A DNA stretch of 64,000 nucleotides from Cornus controversa (taxonomy: Eukaryota; Streptophyta; Magnoliopsida; Cornales; Cornaceae), in assembly GCA_026545225.1 (NCBI GenBank), contig CM048845.1:93436533-93500532 (forward strand), read 5' to 3'. The notes under the pieces are model-generated. The model made no database searches. It was not told the DNA's origin and worked only from the letters and a program-made list of their open reading frames with translations. Below are positions 23,601 through 33,905 of this stretch, one piece after another (position 1 is the first letter of the stretch; each line of letters begins with the position of its first letter). A program made the position numbers and the translations under genes.

Positions 23601-26600
23601 TAACAAGCTAAACAAAATTCTTTCCGCAATTTTGCATACCCTTAACCTTATTTTATTGATCAAATCTTACATTGCTCCGAATGTTGTTTCTCCAAATTTG
23701 AAGAAATTCAATGGGGAATTTTAGCACTGTATCTCCTCAGCAGTTCACTCACTGAAGCTCTTAAGAGTAAACAGCTATTCATAAAATAATCTCAATTCAA
23801 AGCTTTATTGCTGTGACAAAAATTCAGTGTCTACACAATTATGCTTTTTCAGATCAATCAGTACTCATGTCAGACACAAACATGGGTATGCACCTAAAAA
23901 GCATATCCAACCAGTCAATTTTATAATATTATTGCTTCAAAATGAATGAAATGTCTATAATGAACACTATGTTACATTAAGACATTATTTTACTCTAAAA
24001 AATAAAAATAATTATTAAATGATATGTACATTTCACATTGTCCTGGTGTGCTTGTGTTTGGAGATTTTACACATCCGATGTTCAGATAAGTACCCGCACC
24101 TGACACATGTACTCGAAACCATGTAACATGAGTCCATATTTTCATACAACCTCAGACCATTATAGTGTAAATTTTTCTCCTTCCCAGTAAACTTAAAAGG
24201 ACACCGAAAATCTAAATTATCCATGCAGACCTCATTGAAGTCAACAGAATGTTATTCTTTTCAATTAAGGTGACTACTTGAAGTGCTAATTTATTTCAAT
24301 TTCATATGAACTTAGCTCCATGAGGATAACTGAGATACCTGACTACATATCTCTTTATACTGTTTGGTTTTCCCTACTGTTGAATAAAATATAAAGGAAA
24401 ACAATAAATTTCACTGCTGAATGAACTTCCCAATCTTGTAAATACATTGAGAAAAGGATAGCTGCTTAAAACATGTGTACCTATATTTAACTTGTACAGT
24501 CATTTACTAAATCGCACACTTCACTCCCAAAAAATAAGAAAAATAAGAAAAATAAAAAAATCACCTAGCAGCAATTGCTGATCATTCAATTCTTCAAATT
24601 GCAAGATGCACATAGATGGTCCAATGTGTGCAATGAAAAAGTAAACAAGACACAGAGGATATTCAATATAAGCTGAAGTATGAAAAAAATTGTGACTAAT
24701 CTTTACCTTGGGTAGAGGAACCTCCCATTTCCCAGCTTTCTCTTTCCTCTTCTGCTTTATAGTGTTGCTAAGAACCTACATACAAGACAATGTCATATTC
24801 AGTAACAGCCTGAATTCAAGTACATTTCTACTCACCAAAAAAGTCTAAAGAAGAGAAGATAGTTAAGCAATCCAATCAACCAAACTAACATACCTTTGCA
24901 CGTGTTGTTGTTTCACGATCAAGCAGATAGGCAGGGACTGCTCCTTCATGAACATCATCATCCACCTTGCGCCTAGTTGAGGATTCTTCATGCATAGCTA
25001 ACCTGTTGACGTGATAAAAGAAAAATGATCCACAAACAAAGTCTTGATACCATAATACATTCAATGAAGCCAGTGGCAGTCCATGACATGCAAATAGAAA
25101 ATAAAGCAAATCATAAAATGCACAAACACAAAATAATTAGGTTAGTGGAGCTAATAAAATTCTTGAAGGAAAAAGAAATCCATAGTAAATCTCAACTCAG
25201 AAGAAAAATCAATAAGAGACTCAAATCTCATGGGACAGAAAATAAAGTGTGAAGATAATTCTTTACAGAAATGATTTAAGAGATATATATGATTCACCCA
25301 AACTTCGTCATAAAATATCCATCACAGTGGAAGTTGCTTTTGAAGTTCATTCTTTTTCAAAAGAGAAGTTTTTTGAGATATTCCTTCCTTAGGAACAAAT
25401 GGTAAGGATTCTTTTAGAACATACCATGATACCAAAGGGTCTCAAAAAAAAAAAAATCCTAGTTCAAAGGGTTTATCAGCATGTCTTAATGACATTTAGC
25501 ATTCTTCAAACCTCATTTTTTTTTTTCATGTACCTGCCATTTCCCTCAGTTTTCTACGAGTACCAACCAACATAAGTTGTTTTCTAATATTGCAATAACA
25601 TAATATAATACTGAATTAGTTTCTTAAATACCTTATGTTCATATCTTTAATTGATGTTTAAACATGAGACATTTTCTCTCAAATTAAGGGGGGAGGGGTG
25701 GGGGAAGCATGCATATAGAATAAACTCATCAAAACCCTAGCCCCCACCAAAAATTTGATAGCAACGACCCAAAGATCCATTCTCCACACTAACCTTAGCC
25801 TCTCCTAATTGCGTTGATTGGTATGACGGACAGAAATTTGGAAGGAAGGAAAGGCAGGAAGGATGGAGTAAGGGGCCGAAGGTGTCTTTCCTTCCTTTTA
25901 ATTAGTTAAGCAAAAAGGAAAGGAATAAGGAAGATTTCCCATGATTTCACTATCATATCCCTTTATTAACAATGTTGTTATATGAAGGGAGATATAGATA
26001 TACAGTTATACACATACATAGATATATAAAGGTGGGGAACACTTTCCATCATCCTTCACTCCCACTTCTGAGTGGAAGGAATAATGCCAATTCAAAGGGA
26101 TAGACCTTTCCTCCTCTCTTCCACTTCTAACCATTTTTCTGCTACCAAACAATGGAGCGCCTATCGATCCCTCCCCTTTACTCCCATATGTCTTTCCTCC
26201 CATTCTTCCCTTCTACCACCAGACCATAATAACACCCACGTGTAGCATCTAAATATAAAGATGATCTTGATTGATCAACACTAGAATGAAAAAACCAAAG
26301 GAACATTAATCTAAACTCAGATTTGAATTTGCTGTCCCAGTACTCAAATTCATAATTTCAGTTGTGCAAGCAACATAAATATTAGAGACATACAATTAAG
26401 TTATAGTCCAAATATTATACTATTAACAGACCGTTCCTAACACTTCTTTTCCTCTCTATATATAGCAAAGAAAATAGCATCATATTAATTAATAAGTAAA
26501 TAAACTAAATTCGTGGATATGTGGGAAAGGAACTCACGTTTTCTTCATTTGGGCCTTTTCAGCATAGCGTTTCTTAGCAAACATCTTCCCCTTGATACCC

Positions 26601-26660
26601 AATGCCTGTTCCATTAAAATTAAGCACAAATTTAAGAATTTTCTACATGAAATTACACAA

Positions 26661-26705
<45 letters not shown>

Positions 26706-26982
26706 AGAGAGATTGGTATATAGAGTGTGATAATTGAAGAATTTGAACCTTCTGGGCGATTTGAGATCGCTTGTGAACTTCGCGAGCCTCTTTCTTGCGT
26801 TTGCGCTCGAAGTGATCATGGCGATAGCCATGTCTCTTCCTATGCAGCTCGATATAATCTCCTTGCGGCTTAAAAATTCAAACAAAACAACATAAAATCA
26901 GCACTTAAGTATATACAATTAGAACGAGAAATATAATGACTACTAGATTCTATAGAGAAAGATTAGCTAAGAAACGAACCAT
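20672..26982 (-). CDS. NSA2: ribosome biogenesis protein NSA2 homologue
   Basis: Nucleolar factor needed for late nucleolar maturation of pre-60S ribosomal particles and 27S pre-rRNA processing; highly conserved in eukaryotes at 260 aa. Nine exons (minus): 26982-26980, 26868-26749, 26605-26538, 25002-24894, 24775-24707, 22080-22023, 21235-21000, 20907-20856, 20739-20672, sum 783 nt = 260 aa plus TAG, all with GT-AG introns and compatible phases. Exon 1 codes only the initiator Met, directly before the GTTCGT donor; exon 2 then gives [17 protein letters not shown] basic N-terminus ([17 protein letters not shown]) carries likely nuclear-localisation signals. The C-terminal S8e/NSA2-type beta domain runs from about TKATFVGP to the end GCINAVLLV. 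No damage is seen. Intron 5 (2.6 kb) contains a dispersed repeat at 23860-24125, and intron 2 a (TA)n run. Confidence 0.96.
23860..24125. repeat. dispersed 'GACAC...ATACGG' repeat, copy 1
   Basis: In NSA2 intron 5. One edge reads CATGTCAGACACAAACATGG and the other CCCGCACCTGACACATGTAC, with AT-rich sequence between. Related copies are at 37735-38290, 59735-59902 and 61100-61575. The family is unknown to me and no TSD was found. Confidence 0.45.
26662..26702. repeat. (TA)n microsatellite in NSA2 intron 2
   Basis: About 20 uninterrupted TA units between exons 2 and 3 of NSA2. Confidence 0.9.
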
Positions 26983-27044
26983 GGCTGACGAGGAAGATTT
27001 TAAGGTTTTCTAGAGAGAGAAGACTAGACAGAGAGAGTTAGTAG

Positions 27045-27052
27045 AAACCCTA
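27045..27052. promoter_or_regulatory. telo-box upstream of NSA2
   Basis: AAACCCTA followed by G lies about 63 bp upstream of the NSA2 start codon. Telo-boxes near the transcription start are characteristic of plant translation-machinery and ribosome-biogenesis genes, which fits this gene's role. No site II (TGGGCY) partner was seen close by. Confidence 0.5.
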
Positions 27053-27589
27053 GCTTTCGATTGTGTGTGGCTTTTTGCTTCCGAGCAGGTGAGAACGAGA
27101 AGGAAGACGGGTTTAAGAAACTGGGTGGGTCGGTGCAAAAAACGATAATCTGGTGGTACTGTTAGCGGCTCCAACTTGACCAGTTCAGGAGTGATATGAT
27201 TCAAGCTCAACCCGATAACCCAAGTCCATGAAGCATGGTTGACATTCGTGTATAATTAACAAATTGAGGTCCAACAACATTTTTGAGCTTGGTTTATAAA
27301 CCGTTTGGTTCATTTTTGAGTTTGGATCATATTTATGAGCTTGGTTCATATTCTAGTTATAAATAAATAAAACTCGGAATTTGTTCAATAAGAAATTGAT
27401 TCGTATTTGTTTGATGATTTAACAAATTGAATTGGAACAACATTTTTTAGTTTATTAAACAACTCCTTACATGTAAAGTACTCATTAGACTTTCAAACAT
27501 GTATGAACAGAAAATTGGACAAGTCACGCATATGGCGACTCAAACTTCATCGATTTATTTGGAAGGAAGAGGAGCTTCGCGAAAGATTG

Positions 27590-27965
27590 AAACGGATTTT
27601 CATATCCAAGAAGTCAATATTAGTGTCTAGTGAAATGAAAAAAATGAATTTTTAATAAAAGTCGAAATCCTAAAAAGTCATTTCAAAATAAGTCAAAAAA
27701 AATTGTTTTTGAAATATAGCCAGAATTATTTTTAAGTAACAAATTTTATAGACAATTTTGCTTCTTTTATTTCATGAAACTAGCCTATTGAAAATAATTA
27801 TTGAAAATAAATTTGTCAAGTTAAAATTGTGTTAATTGTGAAAGAAATTTCAAAAAATGCATCTATCAAACAATTTTTTTTTCTTTTAAATTCCTTTTGT
27901 TAAAGGCAATCTTCAAAGGCCTCTAAAATAAAAGAAATTTTAGAATCAAAAAGCTCCTCTTGCAA
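27590..27965. repeat. dispersed ~375-bp AT-rich repeat, copy A
   Basis: Shares a long colinear alignment with 33490-33905 in the same orientation: TAAGTAACAAATTTTATA, CAAGTTAAAATT-TGTTAATTG, TTTTAAATT-CTTTT and GAATTTTAGAATCA blocks in the same order and spacing. Non-coding; probably a MITE family with an undefined end. Confidence 0.65.
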
Positions 27966-28179
27966 GTTTATTTGTTATAAATAGGTCTTGGCATTTTCAA
28001 TTTTAATATCAAACTATTTTTTTTTTTTTGGCTAATAAGAAATTCACACACTTATTTACTCTTATAAGAATTTTGAATCTTTACCTTTCAACTTGGAAAG
28101 TCGAGAAGAAATTAAAATTAGCTAAATGAACCAAGCAAAGTGAGTTTGGCTTGTGTTTAAGTTTAAATAGTTAAATGTT

Positions 28180-28860
28180 GTTTGCCCTCCTCTCTAACTC
28201 AAAAGTCTAATGTTGCGTTTGGTACGCAATAATGGAATGTAATGGAATGTCCATTCCATCCATTCCTTTGTTTGGTATGCATTTTAAGGTGAAAATGGTC
28301 ATTCCCTTAAAATAAAAATCCATTCACAGGAATAAAAAATTCATTTCATAGTTAAACCTATGTAATGGACATTCCATTCCTAATAAGATTTAAAATAAAA
28401 ATCATATTACCAAAAAAGCTCTTCACCTCCACCACCACTTCCACTAGCTCTGCCACCACCATTATCGCTACACATTTGATTTAAATTTTATTCCATTCCT
28501 ACCTCATTTTATATTTGCAACATTTCTCTATCGCCACCTCCACCACAACATTACAGCATAAGATGTTAGGTAGTGTTGCATGGCCACCCCCTATTCCCAT
28601 CCGATGTCTCCACCCAACTGAACTCGCAATGCTCTCGTTGTGATTTAACCACTTTGCCTACTTGGGTGGTGGACACACCCGAACACTTCGGGACCGGACG
28701 CTTGGTGTGACACTGGACCAAAGGCTGGATTTGGCTCTGATAGCAAATGTAATTGATCGGGTGTTTGCCCTCTAACCCAAAAGCCTAAGTTGTTAAGTAG
28801 TACTGCATATCCACCTCCTTATATTCCCAAATTTTTCCCTTCCGGATCCAATGTGGGACA
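28180..28860 (-). mobile_element. TRIM-like retrotransposon with tRNA-Met primer-binding site
   Basis: The right LTR is 28748-28860 (113 bp): on the minus strand it begins TGTCCCACATTGGATCC and ends CA. Immediately inside it, 28734-28745 on the minus strand reads TGCTATCAGAGC, one mismatch from the canonical initiator-Met primer-binding site TGGTATCAGAGC. A second, diverged LTR-like copy starts near 28180 (TTTGCCCTC, CTAACTCAAAAGTCTAA) and resumes at 28560-28620 (GGTAGTGTTGCAT, CTATTCCCA) after an insert. Short LTRs and a ~130-bp non-coding interior make this a TRIM. No clear TSD, so the left edge is uncertain. Confidence 0.68.
28213..28558. mobile_element. MITE-like insert inside the TRIM LTR
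   Basis: The left TRIM LTR copy is interrupted between CTAATGTT and GATGTTAGGTAGT when compared with the right LTR. The inserted ~345 bp starts GCGTTTGGTACGCAATAATG and contains the ATGGAATG-CATTCCAT palindromic block. ATGTT is repeated on both sides, consistent with a short target duplication. Terminal inverted repeats are weak, so the class is not assigned. Confidence 0.5.
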
Positions 28861-28894
28861 TATCTGTGTGTGTGTGTGTATTTGCAAATATATA

Positions 28895-29110
28895 TGTGGG
28901 TTAAATGCATGAAACCCCCTTGAACTATCACCATATTACAAGAAATTCTCTTGAACTACAAATTGGTTCCTTGAACGATCATCAGATTGCAAGAAACTTA
29001 CTAAACTATCACAGATTACAAGAAACCCCCCTGAATTATAAATTGGCCCCTTGAACTATTACCAGATTACAAGAAACCCCTCTGAAGTATAAGAAACACG
29101 CACTTAAGGA
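28895..29110. repeat. short tandem array of CTTGAACTATC...AAGAAACCCC units
   Basis: Starts GGGTTAAATGCATGAAACCC and repeats a roughly 30-65-bp unit (CTTGAACTATCACC-ATTACAAGAAA, ACTACAAATTGG-CC) three to four times. This is the usual layout of a MULE-like terminus. A lone related unit (CATGAACTATCAAATTCAAT) lies near 62988. The opposite end of the element is not visible. Confidence 0.5.
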
Positions 29111-29399
29111 CAAATTGTTAACTAGCATTTAACGAAAAAATCAAATTACTTTTTGGTCCTTAGTTAATATATATGATTGTTAGTGAAGTAGACTAAAGTC
29201 CTGTTTGGTAACATTTTCGATTCCAGATTTCAACTTTCATTTTCATTTTTTTTGGAAGTTACAACAGAAATCTCAATTGGTAACGCAGTTTTTATTTCTA
29301 AAAAAATAAAAATGATGTCAAAATTTTGACAATCCTTAAGCATAATTTGAAAGCTTCATAACGAAACTTTCAATTTCAGATTTCATTTTTCAGTTCAAG

Positions 29400-29760
29400 T
29401 TTTCATTTATGATTTTTTTATAAAATACAATAAATAAAAAAATATAAATAAAATACAATAAACACAAAATTACAAGTCAATAAGAATAAAAATATTTTAT
29501 AAAATACAATAAATAAATATATATATATAAAGAGATATATAATAATAATAAATATATATATATATATATAAGAAGAAAATACAATAAAATAAGAGATATA
29601 TAAATACAATTATATATAATATATAAATATAATATAATATAATAAATACAAAATTATAAGTCAATAAGAATAAATGTTTTTTTATAAAATGCAATAAATA
29701 AATATATATAATATATATAAAGAGATATATAAGAAAAAAAATATAATAAAATAAAATACG
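29400..29760. repeat. AT-only tandem duplication, period ~190 bp
   Basis: Two copies of a block containing AAAATTA-AAGTCAATAAGAATA then ATAAAATACAATAAATAAAT then TATAAAGAGATATATAA start at about 29460 and 29645. Almost no G or C. The apparent tyrosine/isoleucine-rich frames on the minus strand result from this composition. Confidence 0.75.
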
Positions 29761-31143
29761 TTGATTGTAAAGGTTGAGATATAAGGCATATTTATATATA
29801 TAATGGGTTTAACAGTCATAAGGTATTTTTTGCATTCTAAATTTGGAGTAGGTCACGTGTGTCAATTAAGGTTAGATTTTGGACAGTAATTTATCGATTT
29901 GAAATTTATTGCAGAGAGAGAAGATAATTCAGGAAGTTAAGTGTTCAAATAATAGTTGATGAAATTTTTTTGAGAGAGATAAAGATAGTTCGAAGAGTTA
30001 AGTGTCCAAATAATAATTAAATTTTTTTTTTTAAGAGAGATAAAATAATTAAAAGAGATTTAATATACTTAATCCAATATATATGCGTCTGTTACGTAAC
30101 ATGGGGCCTCCGTGGGGATGAACCCATTCCCAAGAGACATTTAATAAGTGTGTGATTGAAACTTTGTACATCCTTGTCACAGGAACAACCCCCGTTAGAG
30201 TTGTCTCATGCATAACGTGATCTTGTGGCGTCGGTGGGGGACTCAAAAGTATCCAATATTTATAATCAAAACTATTCTTCTATAAAAGTGCATGTATAAT
30301 AATATTAAAAAAATAAACTCATATCATATCGTCCTATTTTTATTTTGGATAGTGACATTTTTGTTTTTGTTTTACTCTATAGGAGAATATATATCGTCTA
30401 TTTTTATTTCGGATGGTAACTCTTTTGTTTTACGATACAGGAGAATATATTTGTTTCCTTATGTCATGCCCCTCCAAAAACTTTAGGTCAAACACACACT
30501 CAACCAGGACGGACCACCTAAGGGACTAAAGTGAGGCCATGCCCCTCAACAATTTTAAAATTGCATTCTATATGCCTATTTATTGATATTTACTGATTTA
30601 GGTATAAATTTATAAATAATTAAGTTAAAAAATTTATGATAAACCTCCCCCAAAATAAAATATTAAGTTTAGAACATCTGACCCTTCTCAAAAATTTCAT
30701 CCCCTCCTTGTAGGCACCAACCATGATTCTACAAGGCACAAATTTTAGATTTTCTTATATACTAGCTAAGAAAATACACTATACCTAATACTTAATATTA
30801 CTTGTACAAAATAATTACTTTCCAAAAAAATATATATTATTTGTGTAAAATAATTCACATTTGTAAATTTAAACTTTTATCATTGTACTACGCAGTGCTC
30901 CTAAAGGTTCCTTGTCATTGCGTAAGCTTCGAACTAACTGGCTATGCATACATATTTCTTTTAAAGTTATGTTTTGAAGAAATTTATGATAAATTTTTAG
31001 AAATCTTAATTACAAACAAATACTTGACTTTCTAGTTAAAATTTTAAATATCTATATATATATATATATTGGCAAATATATATATATTTGGGCAAACAAC
31101 AACCACAATGCTTTAGGTAGAATTGAAATTACTATTTTTTTTT
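29761..31143. other. intergenic AT-rich DNA, nothing delimited
   Basis: Short low-complexity frames only. Near 29925-30060 the phrase GAGAGA-AA-ATA-TTC--AGAGTTAAGTGT-CAAATAAT is repeated two to three times at about 70-bp spacing. Confidence 0.35.
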
Positions 31144-31578
31144 AGGATAAACTACTTTGATCTCTCTTCAAGTTTAACTTAATTACCATCAAATTAAAGT
31201 TTTTATAAAATTACTCTGACACCTTGTCATATTAATGATCCGTTAAACAAAATCACATCTAATATACAATTAGAAACGTATCATCAAGTTATAATACTTT
31301 TGTGCAAAAAACAACCTCAATTTCTAATCCTCTCAAATATATATATATATATATATTTTCTCCATCAATGCCACATTTGCACTACTACCATCGAAGGTAG
31401 TTTTGGTATTTTGATTTTTATGTTAATTGACTTTAACGGAATTAGTCGTCATTTAGCGACAAGGGTATCCGGAGTAAAGTTAACCAAAATTTTGGGGAGG
31501 TTGAACACCATATTTAAAAAATTTTAATATGAGGGTAATTGGACAAAACTTTAACAGAGATCAGAGTAATTTATCTCT
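31144..31578. mobile_element. MITE with ~60-bp terminal inverted repeats
   Basis: The left end AGGATAAACTACTTTGATCT pairs with the right end, whose reverse complement is AGAGATAAATTACTCTGATC. Matching continues for about 60 bp (AATTACC-TCA-ATTAAA). Both flanks carry a CTATTTTT string, suggesting a target duplication blurred by T-runs. About 435 bp long with no coding frame. Long TIRs suggest a MULE-like origin. Confidence 0.6.
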
Positions 31579-31887
31579 TTTCTATTTTTAAAGAAGAAGA
31601 AATATCATTAGATTGCAGGCATGTCAAAAAAATAGATTGTCATATATATATATATTTTTGGTAAAGAAAATAAATTGTAAAATCTTGATTGATCAAAGAG
31701 TAGAGAAGTCAAATGGAACTATTTTCCACATTTTTTCAGTTTAGACGAAAGAACGGCTGGCACTCTCTCTTGAGCATGTGATTGGAGCCTTTTCCTCCGA
31801 TAATTTATGCTTTATTTGAAGATTTATAATTCCATGAAAGCGGCAAGGAATGAACAAATTTGTTTATATTCTTGTGCTAATAAATAC

Positions 31888-31889
<2 letters not shown>

Positions 31890-31929
<40 letters not shown>

Positions 31930-31955
31930 GTGTGTATATATATATATATATATTC

Positions 31956-31986
<31 letters not shown>
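31890..31986. repeat. (TA)n array with two TTCGTGTG interruptions
   Basis: Long TA runs broken twice by the identical string TATTCGTGTGTATA, which implies internal duplication of a TA-plus-interruption unit. Confidence 0.9.
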
Positions 31987-31991
<5 letters not shown>

Positions 31992-31998
31992 GCCAGCA

Positions 31999-32094
31999 AG
32001 AGTTCGACATACATTGTCTTTTTGTATATTTATCACAAAAATTGTAGACTATGTATATATATATATACACAAAAAGACAATGTATGTTGAACTC
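31999..32094. repeat. inverted repeat, ~31-bp arms
   Basis: The left arm AGAGTTCGACATACATTGTC... (31999-32029) is answered by the right arm at 32063-32094, whose reverse complement begins AGAGTTCAACATACATTGTC, with two or three differences and a ~33-bp loop. It sits between the TA array and the 3' end of the minus-strand LINE relic. Confidence 0.75.
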
Positions 32095-33385
32095 TTTTTT
32101 TTTTTTTTTTTGTTAAAGGAAAGTTGTATAAATAAAAGAAAAGTGACAATGTACATGAGCCTCAAAGAGGGAGGGGTTAAAGCCAAACAAACCTCAAGAC
32201 TAAGTCTCAGGCATAAACAAAATGGATAACAGATTATCCATCAAACAAGGAAGCTATGCAAAGCCATGAGAAAAAAGAATTACATAGATGATTTTAACAA
32301 AGAAAGAGTGATGGCCTCACACAAGAAGCCAGCTTCTAATTGGTTGTAGCTGTTAGGAGAAACTTGATCATGAGTAATCCAAAAGCCATCTATTGCCAGC
32401 TGCCAATGCATTGGCTTGAATCATAAGAGAGTCAAATTGCATTGGAAGTTGTATTTGTCTGAACTCATAGTCAGCTGCAAGCTTAACTGATGCCAATCTA
32501 AAGCTAATATGCCTTTTGATGAGATTGAAAAGAGAAGATGGTGAACAAGATCTACCCTTGAAAGCTCTGCCATTCCTCTCTTGCCAAATGCAATATAAAG
32601 TAGTTGTAGAAATAAGTTTAGCAAGAAGAGCATAGGATGATCTGCCACTACTAGGGGTGCACAAAAAATCTGTGAATCCACGAATCCGATCCGATCCGTT
32701 AGCTAATGGATTGGTGGCGGATTAAAAAATTAAAATCCGTTAGCCACGGATCGGATTGCGGATTGGAGGGTCAAAAATTCGATCCAATCTGCAATCCGAT
32801 CTGTGGCAATCCGTGGCAATATATTTATATATATAATTAGTAATTATATGTATAATAATATAATATGCTACATACTTACATGGGTAAACCTAAAAACTTA
32901 ATATATATTATATTTGTTTATTTAATAATTGTTTTCATTTAAAAAGTGTTGTGTTTGTTGGACAATTTTTTTTTTGGAATTTTTGAAGTAGAAAAAAAAA
33001 ATTCAAATAGGAGTACTAGATCAATCCGTCAATCCGATCCGATCCGATCCGTTCAATCACGGATCGGATCAGATTGAATTTTCGCCAATCCGTAATCTGC
33101 AGATCAGATTAGGATTATGCGTAATCCGATCCGATCCGATCCGTGGTCACCCCTAGCCACTACCCCATTTGCTAGCATACCAATACTGAAAATTAAGCCA
33201 ATTTTCAGAAGGAGAATGGACCCCAAGCTTATGTAGTAAAAGATTCCATACAATGGCAGTAAATCGGCATTCATAGAAGATGTAACTAATGGTTTCAGAG
33301 GCAGAAAGACATAGAACGCAGACATTGGGCCAATTAAGCTTAACAAAAGAACGGTGATCAAGGGTCCTTAGTCTACTCATATCAA
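32095..33385 (-). pseudogene. LINE ORF2 3' relic (zf-RVT), interrupted by a hAT-like MITE
   Basis: The minus-strand remnant of a LINE reverse transcriptase C-terminus. Its poly(A) tail appears as the T-run at about 32095-32111. Upstream, 33380-33164 encodes zf-RVT features (PNVCVLC, then FYECRF). After the MITE, 32643-32368 continues with LYCIWQERNGR, the typical end of this domain. Across the insertion site the two halves are in one frame once the MITE and one copy of its 8-bp duplication are ignored. The 5' end is truncated near 33385. No EN or RT catalytic domain is present. Confidence 0.78.
32652..33155. mobile_element. hAT-like MITE with perfect 8-bp TSD
   Basis: A 504-bp element bounded by TAGGGGTG and CACCCCTA inverted termini and flanked by the exact 8-bp direct repeat GCCACTAC (32644-32651 and 33156-33163). 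An 8-bp duplication with TAGGGGTG-type ends is the hAT superfamily signature. Both subterminal regions hold clustered GATCCGATCC and ATCCGT motifs in opposite orientations, as expected of hAT transposase-binding arrays, around an AT-rich centre. No coding capacity. The intact ends and duplication suggest a fairly recent insertion into the older LINE relic. Confidence 0.9.
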
Positions 33386-33489
33386 ACTCTTACTGGTGGC
33401 TCTTCAAGTTCAAAGATGCCTTTGGTCTTCAGATATTAAAGTTTCAAGGTCCGTATTATGTAAAACATATGCAATTCTTCCAAAATTTT

Positions 33490-33905
33490 AGTGTCTATTT
33501 GGAGTGTTTTTTTCTAAGTCTAAAAAATTCTTTTCAAAAATATATTAGTATTCGGTGAAAAAGAAAAAATGACTTTCAATGAAAGTCAAAATCCTAAAAA
33601 ATTAATTCAAAGAAAGTTGAAAAAACTTATTTTTGAAAAGAAGTCAGAATTATTTTAAGTAACAAATTTTATAAACAATTTTACATCCTTTTATTTCGTA
33701 AAACTTGGTCATTAAAAGTAATTAGAAGGATAAATTTATCAAGTTAAAATTATGTTAATTGGAGAAGAAATTTTAGAAAATGAATTCATCAAATAATTTT
33801 ATTCTTTTAAATTTCTTTTATTGAATACATTATTCAAAAGTCTTTTAAATAGAAAGAATTTTAGAATCACAAAATTCTTCCTAATCAATTTATTGTCAAC
33901 TTTAT
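33490..33905. repeat. dispersed ~400-bp AT-rich repeat, copy B
   Basis: Same family and orientation as 27590-27965. This copy is longer at its left end (TTTGGAGTGTTTTTTTCTAA), and its right end reads TTCTTCCTAATCAATTTATT. Confidence 0.65.

Noticed and set aside
29418-29694. Tyrosine/isoleucine-rich frames
   Set aside because: Translation of the AT-only tandem repeat; no coding character.
31890-31986. CRISPR-like spacing of TTCGTGTG in the TA array
   Set aside because: Only two interruptions inside a microsatellite in a plant genome; no spacers.
31807-32229. 140-codon plus frame with (YI)n tracts
   Set aside because: Reads through a (TA)n microsatellite and antisense LINE sequence.
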